Part shown: piece by piece, positions 16,907-24,750 of the stretch
How positions within the stretch are numbered: position 1 is the first letter of the stretch
Layout: the number at the start of each line of letters is the position of its first letter
Assembly: GCA_963169815.1 (NCBI GenBank)
Contig: CAUJDC010000047.1
Location: 1-39,830, forward strand
Direction: 5' to 3'
From: Patescibacteria group bacterium
GTDB taxonomy: Bacteria; Patescibacteriota; Gracilibacteria; UBA1369
Length of the DNA: 39,830 nucleotides
Position numbers and translations under genes: made by a program
Notes under the pieces: model-generated
Told to the model about the DNA's origin: nothing
The model's database searches: none
The model's input: the letters and a program-made list of their open reading frames with translations, nothing else

Positions 16907-17770
16907 ATGGATTTTGATAGTTTAGTTAAATCAGATTTAGAAAAACGCATCAAGGCTACTCAGTTTTATTTTTCTTTATTTGAAAAAAAACTAACTGCGG
17001 TAGAACTAGATAGACTGATTCTTGGTGAAAAAGAGAGTGACAAAATCTATGCGCCAATTGTTTCTACAAATGAATTAGCTCAAAACTTACTGGTTAAGGC
17101 TGGAAACATGGCTTGGATATTTGCTTATGTCCCATTTGTTAAATCTGTATCTCTCTGCAATTATTTGTCTTTTGATATAGCTGAAAAAGATAGTGATATA
17201 GATTTGCTTATTATCGCTGAGAAAAATCGTATTTATTTATGTAGATTTTATGTGACGATTTTGCTTCATTTAATGCGCATGAGACGACATGGTAAAAAGA
17301 TTAGTGGCAGATTTTGCTTAAGCTTTTATCTTTCTGAAGAACATTTGAATTTATCCAAAATTGAACAAAATCCTTATGATATTTATTTAGCATATTGGTT
17401 TTTGGGATTAAAAGAGTTGACTAATTTTGATCCTCATATTTGGGAGATGCTGCTCGTTGAAAATGAAAAGTGGTTACAAAGATATTTTGGACAGATAGAG
17501 CTTAGAAGAGAACCTCCTGCTATTCTTAGTGAAAAAAGACTATTAAGAAGGTTGGTTGAATGGCTTTATAAAGGCTGGCTAGGTGATAAGTTTGAAGCTT
17601 TGTTGAAATGTTTTTTTGAAAAAAGAGCTTCAAAATTAGCCAAATTATTGCCTGAAAATGCTTCAATTGTGGTTTCAGACGAGATGCAGAAGTTTCACAA
17701 TAATGACAGAAGAGGCTTGTTTAGGCGTAACTGGGAAGCAGCCTTAAATAGGCTTGGCCTTTTTAAGTAA
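16907..17770 (+). CDS. Nucleotidyltransferase-like protein
   Basis: The 287-residue product has a DSDIDLLII motif at 95-103, preceded by SVSLCNYLSFDIAEK. This is the layout of the pol-beta-type nucleotidyltransferase fold, where a GS-containing helix precedes a DxD metal-binding pair. The usual GS is replaced by CN (84-85), seen in divergent members. A long helical region surrounds it, with NPYDIYLAYWFLGLKELTN after the catalytic part and a basic tail (KKRASKLAKL region and RRGLFRRNW). No substrate can be named; tRNA, protein or small-molecule nucleotidylation are all possible, and the enzyme may be inactive. It diverges from uvrC and overlaps the end of der by 27 bases. Expression is probably from a promoter in the 73-base gap, which I could not define. 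Confidence 0.7.
   Translation: MDFDSLVKSDLEKRIKATQFYFSLFEKKLTAVELDRLILGEKESDKIYAPIVSTNELAQNLLVKAGNMAWIFAYVPFVKSVSLCNYLSFDIAEKDSDIDLLIIAEKNRIYLCRFYVTILLHLMRMRRHGKKISGRFCLSFYLSEEHLNLSKIEQNPYDIYLAYWFLGLKELTNFDPHIWEMLLVENEKWLQRYFGQIELRREPPAILSEKRLLRRLVEWLYKGWLGDKFEALLKCFFEKRASKLAKLLPENASIVVSDEMQKFHNNDRRGLFRRNWEAALNRLGLFK
17743..17767. terminator. Candidate bidirectional hairpin in the overlap of two convergent genes
   Basis: CTTAAA (17743-17748) pairs with TTTAAG (17762-17767), and AGGC (17750-17753) pairs with GCCT (17757-17760), with a T-T mismatch between them and a 3-base loop. It spans the overlap of the nucleotidyltransferase-like gene and der. The run TTTTT (17760-17764) follows the inner stem on the plus strand. 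Terminator function is uncertain. Confidence 0.35.
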
Positions 17771-19120
17771 TTTAGGATCCAAAGTTTTGAAAAGAAAGTT
17801 GATGGCCGTGCCATCAAAACCAAAGTCGGCTCTAAATTCATTTTCCAAATATCGACGGTAAGAGAAGTGAACGTTTTCAGCTTTATTTACTGTAAATTGG
17901 AAAGTAGGAGTAGCAGCGTCAAACTGCACCATATCATAAAAATTGACTTTATTGTGACCAACCAAAGGAGGTTGATGTTTGTGGAATTTCTCTCTGATGA
18001 AGTCTACTAATTGCTCATGATCAATCTTCCTTCGTCTTTCAAAGACAATATGTTGGGATGTTTCTAATACAAGATCTAAGTTACGGCCATTTTTAGCAGA
18101 AACGAATAAAACTGGAGCCCATGATAGAAAATCGAAACGACTTTTCAAAATACGTCCAATACGATCTCTTTCTGCTTCTTTGTCTTCCATTAAATCTGAT
18201 TTGTTGATCAGAATGATTAAACCTTTGTGTGCTTCAAGTATATAAGAAGAAATATGCAAATCTTGAGCTCTAATACCAACACTATAGTCTAAAACTAAAC
18301 AAACGATGTCAGATCTTTCTATTGAGTCGATTGTTCTGAATGAAGAGAATTTCTCAATCCCCTGCTCTATTTTACCTCGACGTCGTAAACCAGCGGTATC
18401 AATCAGAGTATAATGTTGATTGTCTTTACTTAATTCAATGTCTATAGAATCGCGAGTTGTGCCAGGCACATCAGAAACAATAACTCTTTCCTGACCTAGT
18501 AATGAATTTACTATTGAGGATTTACCAGCATTAGGTCGCCCAATAAGAGCTATTTTCACTGTGTTATTGGTGGTGGTAGCTGTATTTTCTTCATCCCAGC
18601 CGAAACTGCGTAAATGTGTTTCAATTTGGTGAATGAGGCCGTCGACATTCTTGTTATGGATAACTGAAATCCAATGTGGCATGCCAAAGCCTAATTCTGT
18701 CCAAGTATTAAGGGATTCGTGATTTTGTGGGTGATCAATTTTATTAGCAATAAAAATGACTTTTTTGGATTTGCGACGTAGAATCTGGGCTGCGTCCAAA
18801 TCATCTTTAGTTGGTAAAGCACGGCCATCGACCATAAATAGTACTAAATCGGCTTCGTTGATTGCGATATGTGACTGACTTTGCATGTCAGCTTCGATAT
18901 TTTCTTTTTTATTAAATTCAAGTCCACCAGTATCTACAAGGATGCTTTGTAACCCGTTAATGTCTATTTTTCTAAAAACGCGGTCACGAGTAGTGCCCGG
19001 CAATTCTGAGGTAATGGCAATTTTTTGGCCTACAACTCTGTTGAATAAGCTGGATTTGCCTACATTTGGTTTACCTACTATGGCAATAAATGGTAATTTG
19101 TGCTGGCTACTCATTGTCAT
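17744..19120 (-). CDS. der: Ribosome-assembly GTPase Der (EngA)
   Basis: Der is an essential double-GTPase needed for 50S maturation. The 458-residue product has G domain 1 with P-loop GKPNVGKS (16-23), DTGG and NKID, and G domain 2 with GRPNAGKS (194-201), DTAG and NKSD. A C-terminal KH-like domain (about 370-458) ends in a basic tail (FLFKTLDPKLLKKAKPI). An ATG two codons downstream (19114) is an equally good start. The start codon is only 5 bases from the ATG of the divergent YggS-like gene, so each promoter must lie inside the other's coding sequence. The 3' end overlaps the nucleotidyltransferase-like gene by 27 bases. Confidence 0.97.
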   Translation of the reverse strand: MTMSSQHKLPFIAIVGKPNVGKSSLFNRVVGQKIAITSELPGTTRDRVFRKIDINGLQSILVDTGGLEFNKKENIEADMQSQSHIAINEADLVLFMVDGRALPTKDDLDAAQILRRKSKKVIFIANKIDHPQNHESLNTWTELGFGMPHWISVIHNKNVDGLIHQIETHLRSFGWDEENTATTTNNTVKIALIGRPNAGKSSIVNSLLGQERVIVSDVPGTTRDSIDIELSKDNQHYTLIDTAGLRRRGKIEQGIEKFSSFRTIDSIERSDIVCLVLDYSVGIRAQDLHISSYILEAHKGLIILINKSDLMEDKEAERDRIGRILKSRFDFLSWAPVLFVSAKNGRNLDLVLETSQHIVFERRRKIDHEQLVDFIREKFHKHQPPLVGHNKVNFYDMVQFDAATPTFQFTVNKAENVHFSYRRYLENEFRADFGFDGTAINFLFKTLDPKLLKKAKPI

Positions 19121-19125
19121 TTTTT

Positions 19126-19794
19126 ATGCAATTTCAGGTCGCAAGACTACAGGAAATAATCAATAAAATAAAGCTTTCTTCTAAACTTAATTTCAAAAAT
19201 TCAGTTGATGTCGAAATGATTTTGGAAGTCGATGGTTTGGAAATTGAGGAAATAAACAAACTTATTGGCGCAGGAGTGAATAAATTGAGGTTCAGAACAT
19301 TGGCTAAATTATTAGAAATTGAGAATATGCTTTTGCCTTCTAAAAAGCATTACTCTGGAGATTTCGCTGAGAAATTAAATGATATTTTTGATAATTTTGA
19401 CGTTTTAGATACGGTTCAGGATATGGGAATTGCTAGGGCGGTTAATTTGTGGAGCGCTAAATCTGGTAAAACAAAAGATGTGCTGGTTCAAATTAATGCA
19501 GTAAATGATCAGATTAAATACGGAATTTTGCCTAAAGATTTTACTGTTTTTGTTTGGGAAATAAATAAACTTTTTGGAGTTAAATTAAAAGGAATTAGTT
19601 GTTTTGTGCCGGATACAGGAAATCAAAAACTTTCGAAAACGATTTTAAGAAAGGCTAGTGTTCTTTATAAATTGATGCGTTCCAGATATCGAGGCGTTGA
19701 GGTGTTTTCGGTTAATGCTGGCCTTGGAATTGAAGAGTTGGTTGGAGATGGGGTTAATATGATTAGACTGGGTATCAATAGTTTGGGAAATTAG
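19126..19794 (+). CDS. YggS/PLPBP-like protein lacking the PLP lysine
   Basis: YggS (PLPBP) proteins carry pyridoxal phosphate on an alanine-racemase-like barrel and maintain PLP balance. The 222-residue product aligns with YggS from memory: FDVLDTVQDMGIARAVN, DVLVQINAVNDQIKYGIL, LKGISCFVPDTGN, then GLGIEELVGDGVNMIRLGINSLG. Where YggS has the PLP lysine (AVSKTKP), this protein reads LEVDGLE, so the lysine appears replaced by Asp. The FGEN motif reads LRFR, and the S-x-GMS and RIGT phosphate-binding segments are altered. It is therefore probably PLP-free. I start it at the ATG at 19126; a frame from 19090 would overlap der. It precedes the TrbC/VirB2-like gene but is separated from it by a possible terminator. 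Confidence 0.75.
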   Translation: MQFQVARLQEIINKIKLSSKLNFKNSVDVEMILEVDGLEIEEINKLIGAGVNKLRFRTLAKLLEIENMLLPSKKHYSGDFAEKLNDIFDNFDVLDTVQDMGIARAVNLWSAKSGKTKDVLVQINAVNDQIKYGILPKDFTVFVWEINKLFGVKLKGISCFVPDTGNQKLSKTILRKASVLYKLMRSRYRGVEVFSVNAGLGIEELVGDGVNMIRLGINSLGN

Positions 19795-19815
19795 ATTGGC
19801 AAAGCCGATTTTTTT
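19793..19815 (+). terminator. Short hairpin and T-run after the YggS-like gene
   Basis: Bases 19793-19800 pair with 19804-19811 (8 bp, two G-T pairs, 3-base loop), followed by T residues to 19815. It includes the end of the stop codon and overlaps the -35 of the next promoter. The T-run is short. Confidence 0.4.
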
Positions 19816-19823
19816 GTTATGAT
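19796..19823 (+). promoter_or_regulatory. Promoter of the TrbC/VirB2-like gene
   Basis: TTGGCA (19796-19801) and TATGAT (19818-19823) are 16 bases apart, about 20 bases before the ATG at 19844. Confidence 0.5.
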
Positions 19824-19843
19824 AAAGAAAAACTTTGAACAAA

Positions 19844-20314
19844 ATGAAAAGAATTAATTTTTGGAAAAAACTGTTTGCTACGATCGCTGTAACGATGATT
19901 TTTTTTAGTTTTTACAGCTTGGTTTTCGCTCAGGGAACTATTTTACCCAAGGCTAGTAAAGATGGTGACTGTGATGTTTTGATCAACGCTTTTGTCGTTG
20001 CTGAAGCCTCCGGCCAAAAAGTGAGTGGTAATGTTACTAATGAAATACTTGGTTGCGCGGTAGTAACGGGTAGAGTGAGTTTGAGTATGGTTCCCTATTT
20101 TATTAGATACTTCAGCAATTATCTGCTCGGTATTATTAGTTTAGTTGCTTTGCTTTTTATAGTCTTGGGTGGATTCTTCTATACAATGAGCGGGCTTACG
20201 CCTGATAAAAAGGATCGTGGTAAGACTTATATTAAAAATGCTATAACTGGCATGATTGTGGCTTTTCTTGCTTGGTCAGTAGTAAATGTAATTATATCTG
20301 CAATAACTGGATAA
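19844..20314 (+). CDS. TrbC/VirB2-like small membrane (pilin-like) protein
   Basis: The 156-residue product has an N-terminal signal sequence (basic MKRINFWKK, hydrophobic core, likely cut after VFA near residue 29). An outer segment with two cysteines about 27 residues apart (C43 and C70) could form a disulfide. Two membrane helices follow (about 95-113 and 133-152) separated by a short basic loop, TPDKKDRGKTYIKN. This two-helix layout with a small basic loop matches the TrbC/VirB2 pilin-like family common in CPR genomes. In conjugative systems such proteins form pili, but no VirB4, VirB6 or VirD4 gene is present here, so function is open. A TTG at 19835 is less likely as the start. The AI-2E permease gene starts 2 bases after its stop and is surely cotranscribed. 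Confidence 0.75.
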   Translation: MKRINFWKKLFATIAVTMIFFSFYSLVFAQGTILPKASKDGDCDVLINAFVVAEASGQKVSGNVTNEILGCAVVTGRVSLSMVPYFIRYFSNYLLGIISLVALLFIVLGGFFYTMSGLTPDKKDRGKTYIKNAITGMIVAFLAWSVVNVIISAITG

Positions 20315-20316
20315 AA

Positions 20317-21543
20317 ATGAAAAATCCAAAAAGAATTGGTGCTTTAGGGATAATTAATGAAAAAATTAGAGGTATTAGAGCGAGAATGGAAAAGCAAAAG
20401 GCTTTAGATAATGCTACTGAAGAGCTTTTAATGAGAACTGAGAAAAAATCTAAACAAGAGAAAGTCTTGATTGAAATGTCTCCGTCTAGCGTTTTCAAAT
20501 CCTCATTAGTGATTTTGGCAGTGATTTTAGCTTGGCAGGTGTTTTTCCAAATCAGTGGAATTTTTATTCTCTTCTTCACGTCGTTCTTTATTGCTGCGGC
20601 CTTAGATCCTTTGATTGACTTTCTCCAGGTTAGAAAGCTCCCTAGGGCTCTTGCTGTAATTTTAATTTATCTGGTTATATTTGTTTTAGTAGCTTTGTTA
20701 ATTGCCAATTTACTTCCTCTGATTGCTGCCCAGCTCTTTAGTTTAGCTAACACGATTAATGTATTTATTCAAAAAGTTTCAGAAAACCCTACTCTCAATT
20801 TACCATTCGGAGAACAACTAAAGCCCTATTTGAATGATTGGTTAAAAGCAGTTGATTTTAAAGTAGTGGCAGTTCAATTGCAGAGCTCGCTACAATTACT
20901 TTCTACGCAATTGTTTAATTTGGGTGGCAATTTGTGGTCATTTGTCATTCAAGTATCAAATGGTTTAATGAATTTTGTCTTGGTACTCATTTTGGTCTTC
21001 TTTATGACAGTGGATGAGAATGCTTTAGAAAATTTCTGTATCTCAATTTTCCCAGAAAGACATAGTGATTACATCTCGATGAGGATGCAGATGATTAAAA
21101 ATAAAATTGGTGAATGGATTAGAGGACAGTTAATAGTATCGGTTGTAGCTGCATTAATAACGTTTATTGGATTGGCTATTGCAGGCGTTGAATATTCTCT
21201 ACTTATCTCGGTTATTACTGGTATCTGTATGATAATCCCTGTCTTCGGTAGGGTTGTAGCTGCGTTGATCGCTATCCCAATTGTTTTGAATCAATCCCCC
21301 GCTTTGGCTTTATTTCTGATCATTTACTACTTTGCCATTTCCCAAGTAGAAAATAATATTTTAGTTCCTCTATTGATGAATAAGGCTGTAGGACTCAGTC
21401 CAATATTAATTATCTTTGCTTTACTGGTTGGATTCCAATTTTTAGGTATATTAGGTTTGATACTAGCAATACCAACTGCCACTATCTTGGCAATTTTTGC
21501 GAAAGACATCGGAAAAAGAATTCATGCCAAAGCTTTAGACTAA
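20317..21543 (+). CDS. AI-2E family (PerM/TqsA-like) membrane permease
   Basis: The 408-residue product (from the ATG at 20317) has a charged cytoplasmic N-terminus of about 50 residues (IRARMEKQKALDNATEELL region). A polytopic core with about eight helices follows, in the family's arrangement: three early helices, a long extracytoplasmic amphipathic part (LPFGEQLKPYLNDWLKAVDF), and later helices with VEYSLLISVITGICMIIPVFG and the VENNILVPLLMNKAVGLSP loop. Members have been described as AI-2 exporters or Na+/H+ antiporters, so the substrate cannot be assigned. A longer frame from a TTG at 20272 overlaps the preceding gene and is rejected. The gene overlaps the Wzz-like gene by 4 bases tail to tail. 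Pairing with the pilin-like gene may be simple operon packing. Confidence 0.88.
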   Translation: MKNPKRIGALGIINEKIRGIRARMEKQKALDNATEELLMRTEKKSKQEKVLIEMSPSSVFKSSLVILAVILAWQVFFQISGIFILFFTSFFIAAALDPLIDFLQVRKLPRALAVILIYLVIFVLVALLIANLLPLIAAQLFSLANTINVFIQKVSENPTLNLPFGEQLKPYLNDWLKAVDFKVVAVQLQSSLQLLSTQLFNLGGNLWSFVIQVSNGLMNFVLVLILVFFMTVDENALENFCISIFPERHSDYISMRMQMIKNKIGEWIRGQLIVSVVAALITFIGLAIAGVEYSLLISVITGICMIIPVFGRVVAALIAIPIVLNQSPALALFLIIYYFAISQVENNILVPLLMNKAVGLSPILIIFALLVGFQFLGILGLILAIPTATILAIFAKDIGKRIHAKALD

Positions 21544-22472
21544 ATTCTGTTGAAAACAATTACTTCGTGATTTTCTAAGCTGAAAAGGTTCAATTCTGTT
21601 AAATGTTGATTTGAAGTTTCTCCTAATTGAACTAAAATGATTGCTGGACAATTAGCCTTAATATCTTTGAGTTGTTTTGGAAACTCATAGCTTTTCATTT
21701 CTACTCCTTCACTCATGCTGGATAAAGTTTCTAGGCCAACTTTTGGTTTTTTGGTTAGATTAATCAACTGGATTTTTTGCTGATGATATTTTCTATCTAA
21801 ATAGGCTGTTAGAATAGCGTGATGCTTTTTGAAGTGATAGAGACTACTGAAATAGAAGAGTGCTTGATGATTTATTAACTTAGATAAAGTTTTTACAGTA
21901 ATTAATTTGTTTCTATATTGTTCATGCAAATAAGCCGCCCAAATACCTAAAAATTTGCCTATAATTAGACCGCCGAAGATGAATATGAAGCTTAAGTCTA
22001 ATTTAGACTCGCTGTGAAAACTTTGACTGCCAATAGCAATATCAAAACTGCTAGCCAGGTTGTATGTTGAAAGTCTTTTTCTCAATTCATGGTCTATGGC
22101 TTTTTGATAAAGATCGGCTTCTGCCGTGTTCTTGCTGTCAAAACTGATAATTAGATTATTTTTTTCCTGTTTCTTGCCTCTAATCTGTAATTTTAAATTA
22201 CTTTCATTAGTAACATTGTCTTGAAAAGCGGGGTCTTTAATCCACCCTTGTATGCTTTCGGTAATTTGATCTGCTGATTGAAGATTTTCGTAATTGTTAT
22301 TTTGCGTTGAATTTTTGGCATTTACTGAAAAACTGTAGAAAAGACTGTTTTCGAGGTTGGCTGTGGGCTTAATTTTTGTTACGCCAAAACCTGCCATGAG
22401 GCCTACTAGGGCTGCTAAAGTGATGAATAAAAAATTTCTTTTTACTAATCTGAGTAAATCAATTGTTGACAT
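21540..22472 (-). CDS. Wzz-like chain-length protein with degenerate BY-kinase-like tail
   Basis: The 310-residue product has the Wzz layout: a short cytoplasmic N-terminus with TIDLLRLVKRN, a membrane helix at about 12-31, an extracytoplasmic domain (35-155), and a second helix at about 160-182. The remaining 125 residues are cytoplasmic. They end in PAIILVQLGETSNQHLTELN and a final VIVFN strand, which resembles the last part of a bacterial tyrosine kinase (Wzc/CapB). Where the kinase P-loop should be, the sequence reads LTKKPKVGLETLS, without a Walker A, and no tyrosine-rich tail follows. It may therefore be a kinase-dead co-polymerase. The start overlaps the GT4 stop (TAATG), so the two are coupled and probably work on a surface glycan. 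Confidence 0.7.
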   Translation of the reverse strand: MSTIDLLRLVKRNFLFITLAALVGLMAGFGVTKIKPTANLENSLFYSFSVNAKNSTQNNNYENLQSADQITESIQGWIKDPAFQDNVTNESNLKLQIRGKKQEKNNLIISFDSKNTAEADLYQKAIDHELRKRLSTYNLASSFDIAIGSQSFHSESKLDLSFIFIFGGLIIGKFLGIWAAYLHEQYRNKLITVKTLSKLINHQALFYFSSLYHFKKHHAILTAYLDRKYHQQKIQLINLTKKPKVGLETLSSMSEGVEMKSYEFPKQLKDIKANCPAIILVQLGETSNQHLTELNLFSLENHEVIVFNRI

Positions 22473-23593
22473 TATTTAATTGGTGAATGTTGGTAGTGAT
22501 GCCATTTTGATGCAATGTACTCGAGTATCTGCTGATTAAAATTTTCACGATTAAAAGCCTGAGCATGCTTGGCGATTGCTTGATGATCAAACTTAGTTTT
22601 TCCTAATTCATTGATAGCAGTTTGGAGAGACGCTACTGTTTGTTCTTCAAAAAATACTCCGGTGTTTTTGTTTACTGTTTCTGTCGCTCCACCTTTTTTA
22701 TAAGCAATTACTGGGCATCCGCTAGCCATGGCTTCTATGGGGATGATGCCAAAATCTTCTATTTGTGGAAAAATTAATGCTTTAGCTTCAGAATATAGTT
22801 TTTTTAGTTCATTGTCTGGCACAAAGCCGAGGAGTTCGATGTTGCTTTTGGCTGTTTTCTTTAATTTTTCGAACATACTGCCTGTTCCTGCTATCTTTAA
22901 AGGTAAGCCGTTCTTATTAAAAGCCTCAACTATTAAATCATATTTTTTATAGGCAGTTAATCTCCCGACAGATAAGTAAAATTCTTGTCTCTTATTGTTG
23001 TACTGAAAATTCGATGGATCGATAAATGGATGAATTATTTCGCTGTCTCGACGATAGTATTTCTTTACTCTTTTTTGGACACATTCTGAATTAACAATAA
23101 AATGGTCGACTCGATCAGCACTTAATCTGTCCCAAAGACGAATTTTATGAATAAAAAATGGTGCAATTTTTTTTACTATTCCTGAAATGGCATATTCATT
23201 TAAATATTGCTGATGATTTTCCCAAGCATAACGCATTGGAGAATGACAGTAAGAAATGTGCATCGTTTGAGGTGCAAGTATCAATCCTTTGGCGCAAGAA
23301 TGCGAGCTGGAAATAACTATGTCGTAATCGTTTAAATCAAATTTTTCGAAAGCATCTGGCATCAAATGTAAGAAGAATTGATGGTGCTTGTTAGCAGTTG
23401 GGATCTTTTGAAGATATGAAGTGATGACTTTAGCATTTTCGAAACCTTTAATTTTTTCTGGATTGTAAAGACTCGTATAAATTGGCGCATTGGGAAAAAG
23501 ATGATGAAGACCCAAGATAACTTTCTCCGCACCACCTTGATTGGTAAGCCAGTCACAGACAATAGCGATTTTTGCGTTTTTAAGATCTTTCAA
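22472..23593 (-). CDS. GT4-family glycosyltransferase
   Basis: The 373-residue product is a GT-B retaining glycosyltransferase. The N-terminal domain has the donor-side glycine pair in LTNQGGAEKV (16-25), and HSPMRYAW follows near 117-124. The C-terminal domain has LSVGRLTAYKKYDLIVEAF, the LLGFVPDNEL segment, and the E-x7-E motif E279...E287 in EDFGIIPIEAMASG, which binds the nucleotide-sugar. Its closest-looking relatives are mannosyltransferases of the WbaZ type, but the sugar cannot be fixed. The start is a TTG at 23593, three bases from a 7-bp inverted repeat. It is followed by the Wzz-like gene with overlapping stop and start. Upstream lies PrsW, 54 bases away, in the same direction. Confidence 0.92.
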   Translation of the reverse strand: MKDLKNAKIAIVCDWLTNQGGAEKVILGLHHLFPNAPIYTSLYNPEKIKGFENAKVITSYLQKIPTANKHHQFFLHLMPDAFEKFDLNDYDIVISSSHSCAKGLILAPQTMHISYCHSPMRYAWENHQQYLNEYAISGIVKKIAPFFIHKIRLWDRLSADRVDHFIVNSECVQKRVKKYYRRDSEIIHPFIDPSNFQYNNKRQEFYLSVGRLTAYKKYDLIVEAFNKNGLPLKIAGTGSMFEKLKKTAKSNIELLGFVPDNELKKLYSEAKALIFPQIEDFGIIPIEAMASGCPVIAYKKGGATETVNKNTGVFFEEQTVASLQTAINELGKTKFDHQAIAKHAQAFNRENFNQQILEYIASKWHHYQHSPIK

Positions 23594-23595
23594 AA

Positions 23596-23617
23596 TTGTT
23601 TGTTAGTGTGCAAACAA
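23596..23617 (-). promoter_or_regulatory. Inverted repeat just before the glycosyltransferase start
   Basis: TTGTTTG (23596-23602) and CAAACAA (23611-23617) form a perfect 7-bp stem with an 8-base loop, ending two bases before the TTG start. It could limit translation or be a weak terminator after prsW. A weak promoter-like pair (TTTATT, 17 bases, TATATT on the minus strand) lies upstream. Confidence 0.35.
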
Positions 23618-23647
23618 TATAGTTAAAATCCGCTCAAAAATAAATGT

Positions 23648-24736
23648 CTATTTTGTTGTTTTTTCCTCTTTGTTGTCTGGAAACAACTTGGAAAGGATGG
23701 TTCTATATGGATTTGATGAGTCCATTTTGTCCAAGGCTTTGGCTTTAAACAATTTAACAATTTTATTGTCGGGGTCTCTTTTTAGAAGTCTCTCACAGAT
23801 ATGCATGACATCAACATATTTACCTTTATTAAACCACATGCCAAGAAGTTCGATAATTACATCTTCATCGGTTTTGGCTATGGTGGAAGGATGTGATTGA
23901 GTTGAATCTTGAACTAGAATCAGTCTGCCTGCCCTCTGTTTCAGTATGTGATTGAGTCCTAAATAACAGCTAATGATGAAAATTGCTGCAAAAATGATAT
24001 AAGCGGGATTGCCGGTGGAGCTATTCATTTCCAGGGAATAATTGAAAGTTGTATGCATTAATATTGCTGCCAAAAGCCCCTTTAAAATAGTCGCTTCCTG
24101 ATATGCCTGTATTTTAGAAATATTGAGCAGTTTGCCTAACATCCTGCTTACAAAAAAGGATTTTCCAGAAAGGTTGGATTGTTCGACAATACTGATGGAA
24201 AATTTGGCGATGCCATAATAGTAGCCAAAGAACCCAGAGAATACTAAGTGTCCACAAGTAGTGAAAACAGATCTGAATAAGTAAGCCACGATTAAGGGTG
24301 CGAATCCGAAATTCGTTCCGATCTGGTAAAAGTAAAAAATGTTTTCGGCAAAAGAGAAACCCAACGCTGAAACCAAGCTCAGCTGTATTGAATCATTAAT
24401 GGTTTCTATGAGTAAAAATTTACTATCTAAGTATCTTACTAACCATTGTTTGACTAATTCTTCAGTAATACTGACCCAGGCATATAAAATTATGAACTGC
24501 AGAGTGGGACTTTTAATCGAGCTTTCTAAAGTATTTACAAAATCAAGTTGTGGAAAATTTAAGAATAGGTACTGAATCAAGAAAATTGGTACTACTGAAA
24601 AAGTACCTAAAAAGAATATTAGTAACTGAATTTTCTTGTTACGAGTCTTTTTAAATATTACCAATAGCCAGATAATAGCTGGTAAGAAGGCCAAACCTCC
24701 ATAGACGATATATAGTGGATCAAAGTTTGGCATCAT
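23648..24736 (-). CDS. PrsW-family glutamic intramembrane protease, with C-terminal TPR-like tail
   Basis: The 362-residue product has seven or eight membrane helices in its first 270 residues. The PrsW signature motifs are present: the EEL..K motif with E92 and E93 at the end of a helix, E131 in FSFAENIFY, H163 in the TTCGHLVFSGFFGYYYG segment, and H228 in LMHTTFNYSL. B. subtilis PrsW cuts the anti-sigma factor RsiW. The soluble tail (about 285-362) looks like a TPR-type helix pair (LGMWFNKGKYVDVMHICERLLKRDPDN). It follows the STAS gene after 14 bases and belongs to the same transcript, so it may act in the same regulatory circuit. Substrate unknown. No substrate with one membrane helix and an anti-sigma domain is seen in this window. 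Confidence 0.85.
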   Translation of the reverse strand: MMPNFDPLYIVYGGLAFLPAIIWLLVIFKKTRNKKIQLLIFFLGTFSVVPIFLIQYLFLNFPQLDFVNTLESSIKSPTLQFIILYAWVSITEELVKQWLVRYLDSKFLLIETINDSIQLSLVSALGFSFAENIFYFYQIGTNFGFAPLIVAYLFRSVFTTCGHLVFSGFFGYYYGIAKFSISIVEQSNLSGKSFFVSRMLGKLLNISKIQAYQEATILKGLLAAILMHTTFNYSLEMNSSTGNPAYIIFAAIFIISCYLGLNHILKQRAGRLILVQDSTQSHPSTIAKTDEDVIIELLGMWFNKGKYVDVMHICERLLKRDPDNKIVKLFKAKALDKMDSSNPYRTILSKLFPDNKEEKTTK

Positions 24737-24750
24737 TTGCAGTTATAATG

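Noticed and set aside
19793-19823. Counting the hairpin and the promoter after the YggS-like gene as two certain elements
   Set aside because: They overlap on the same bases; each is reported only with moderate confidence.
20272-20316. Longer N-terminus for the AI-2E permease from a TTG
   Set aside because: It overlaps the end of the pilin-like gene in another frame, and the ATG at 20317 follows directly after that gene's stop.
19844-21543. A conjugation or type IV secretion locus around the VirB2-like gene
   Set aside because: No VirB4, VirB6, VirD4 or relaxase gene is present; a pilin-like gene alone does not support it.
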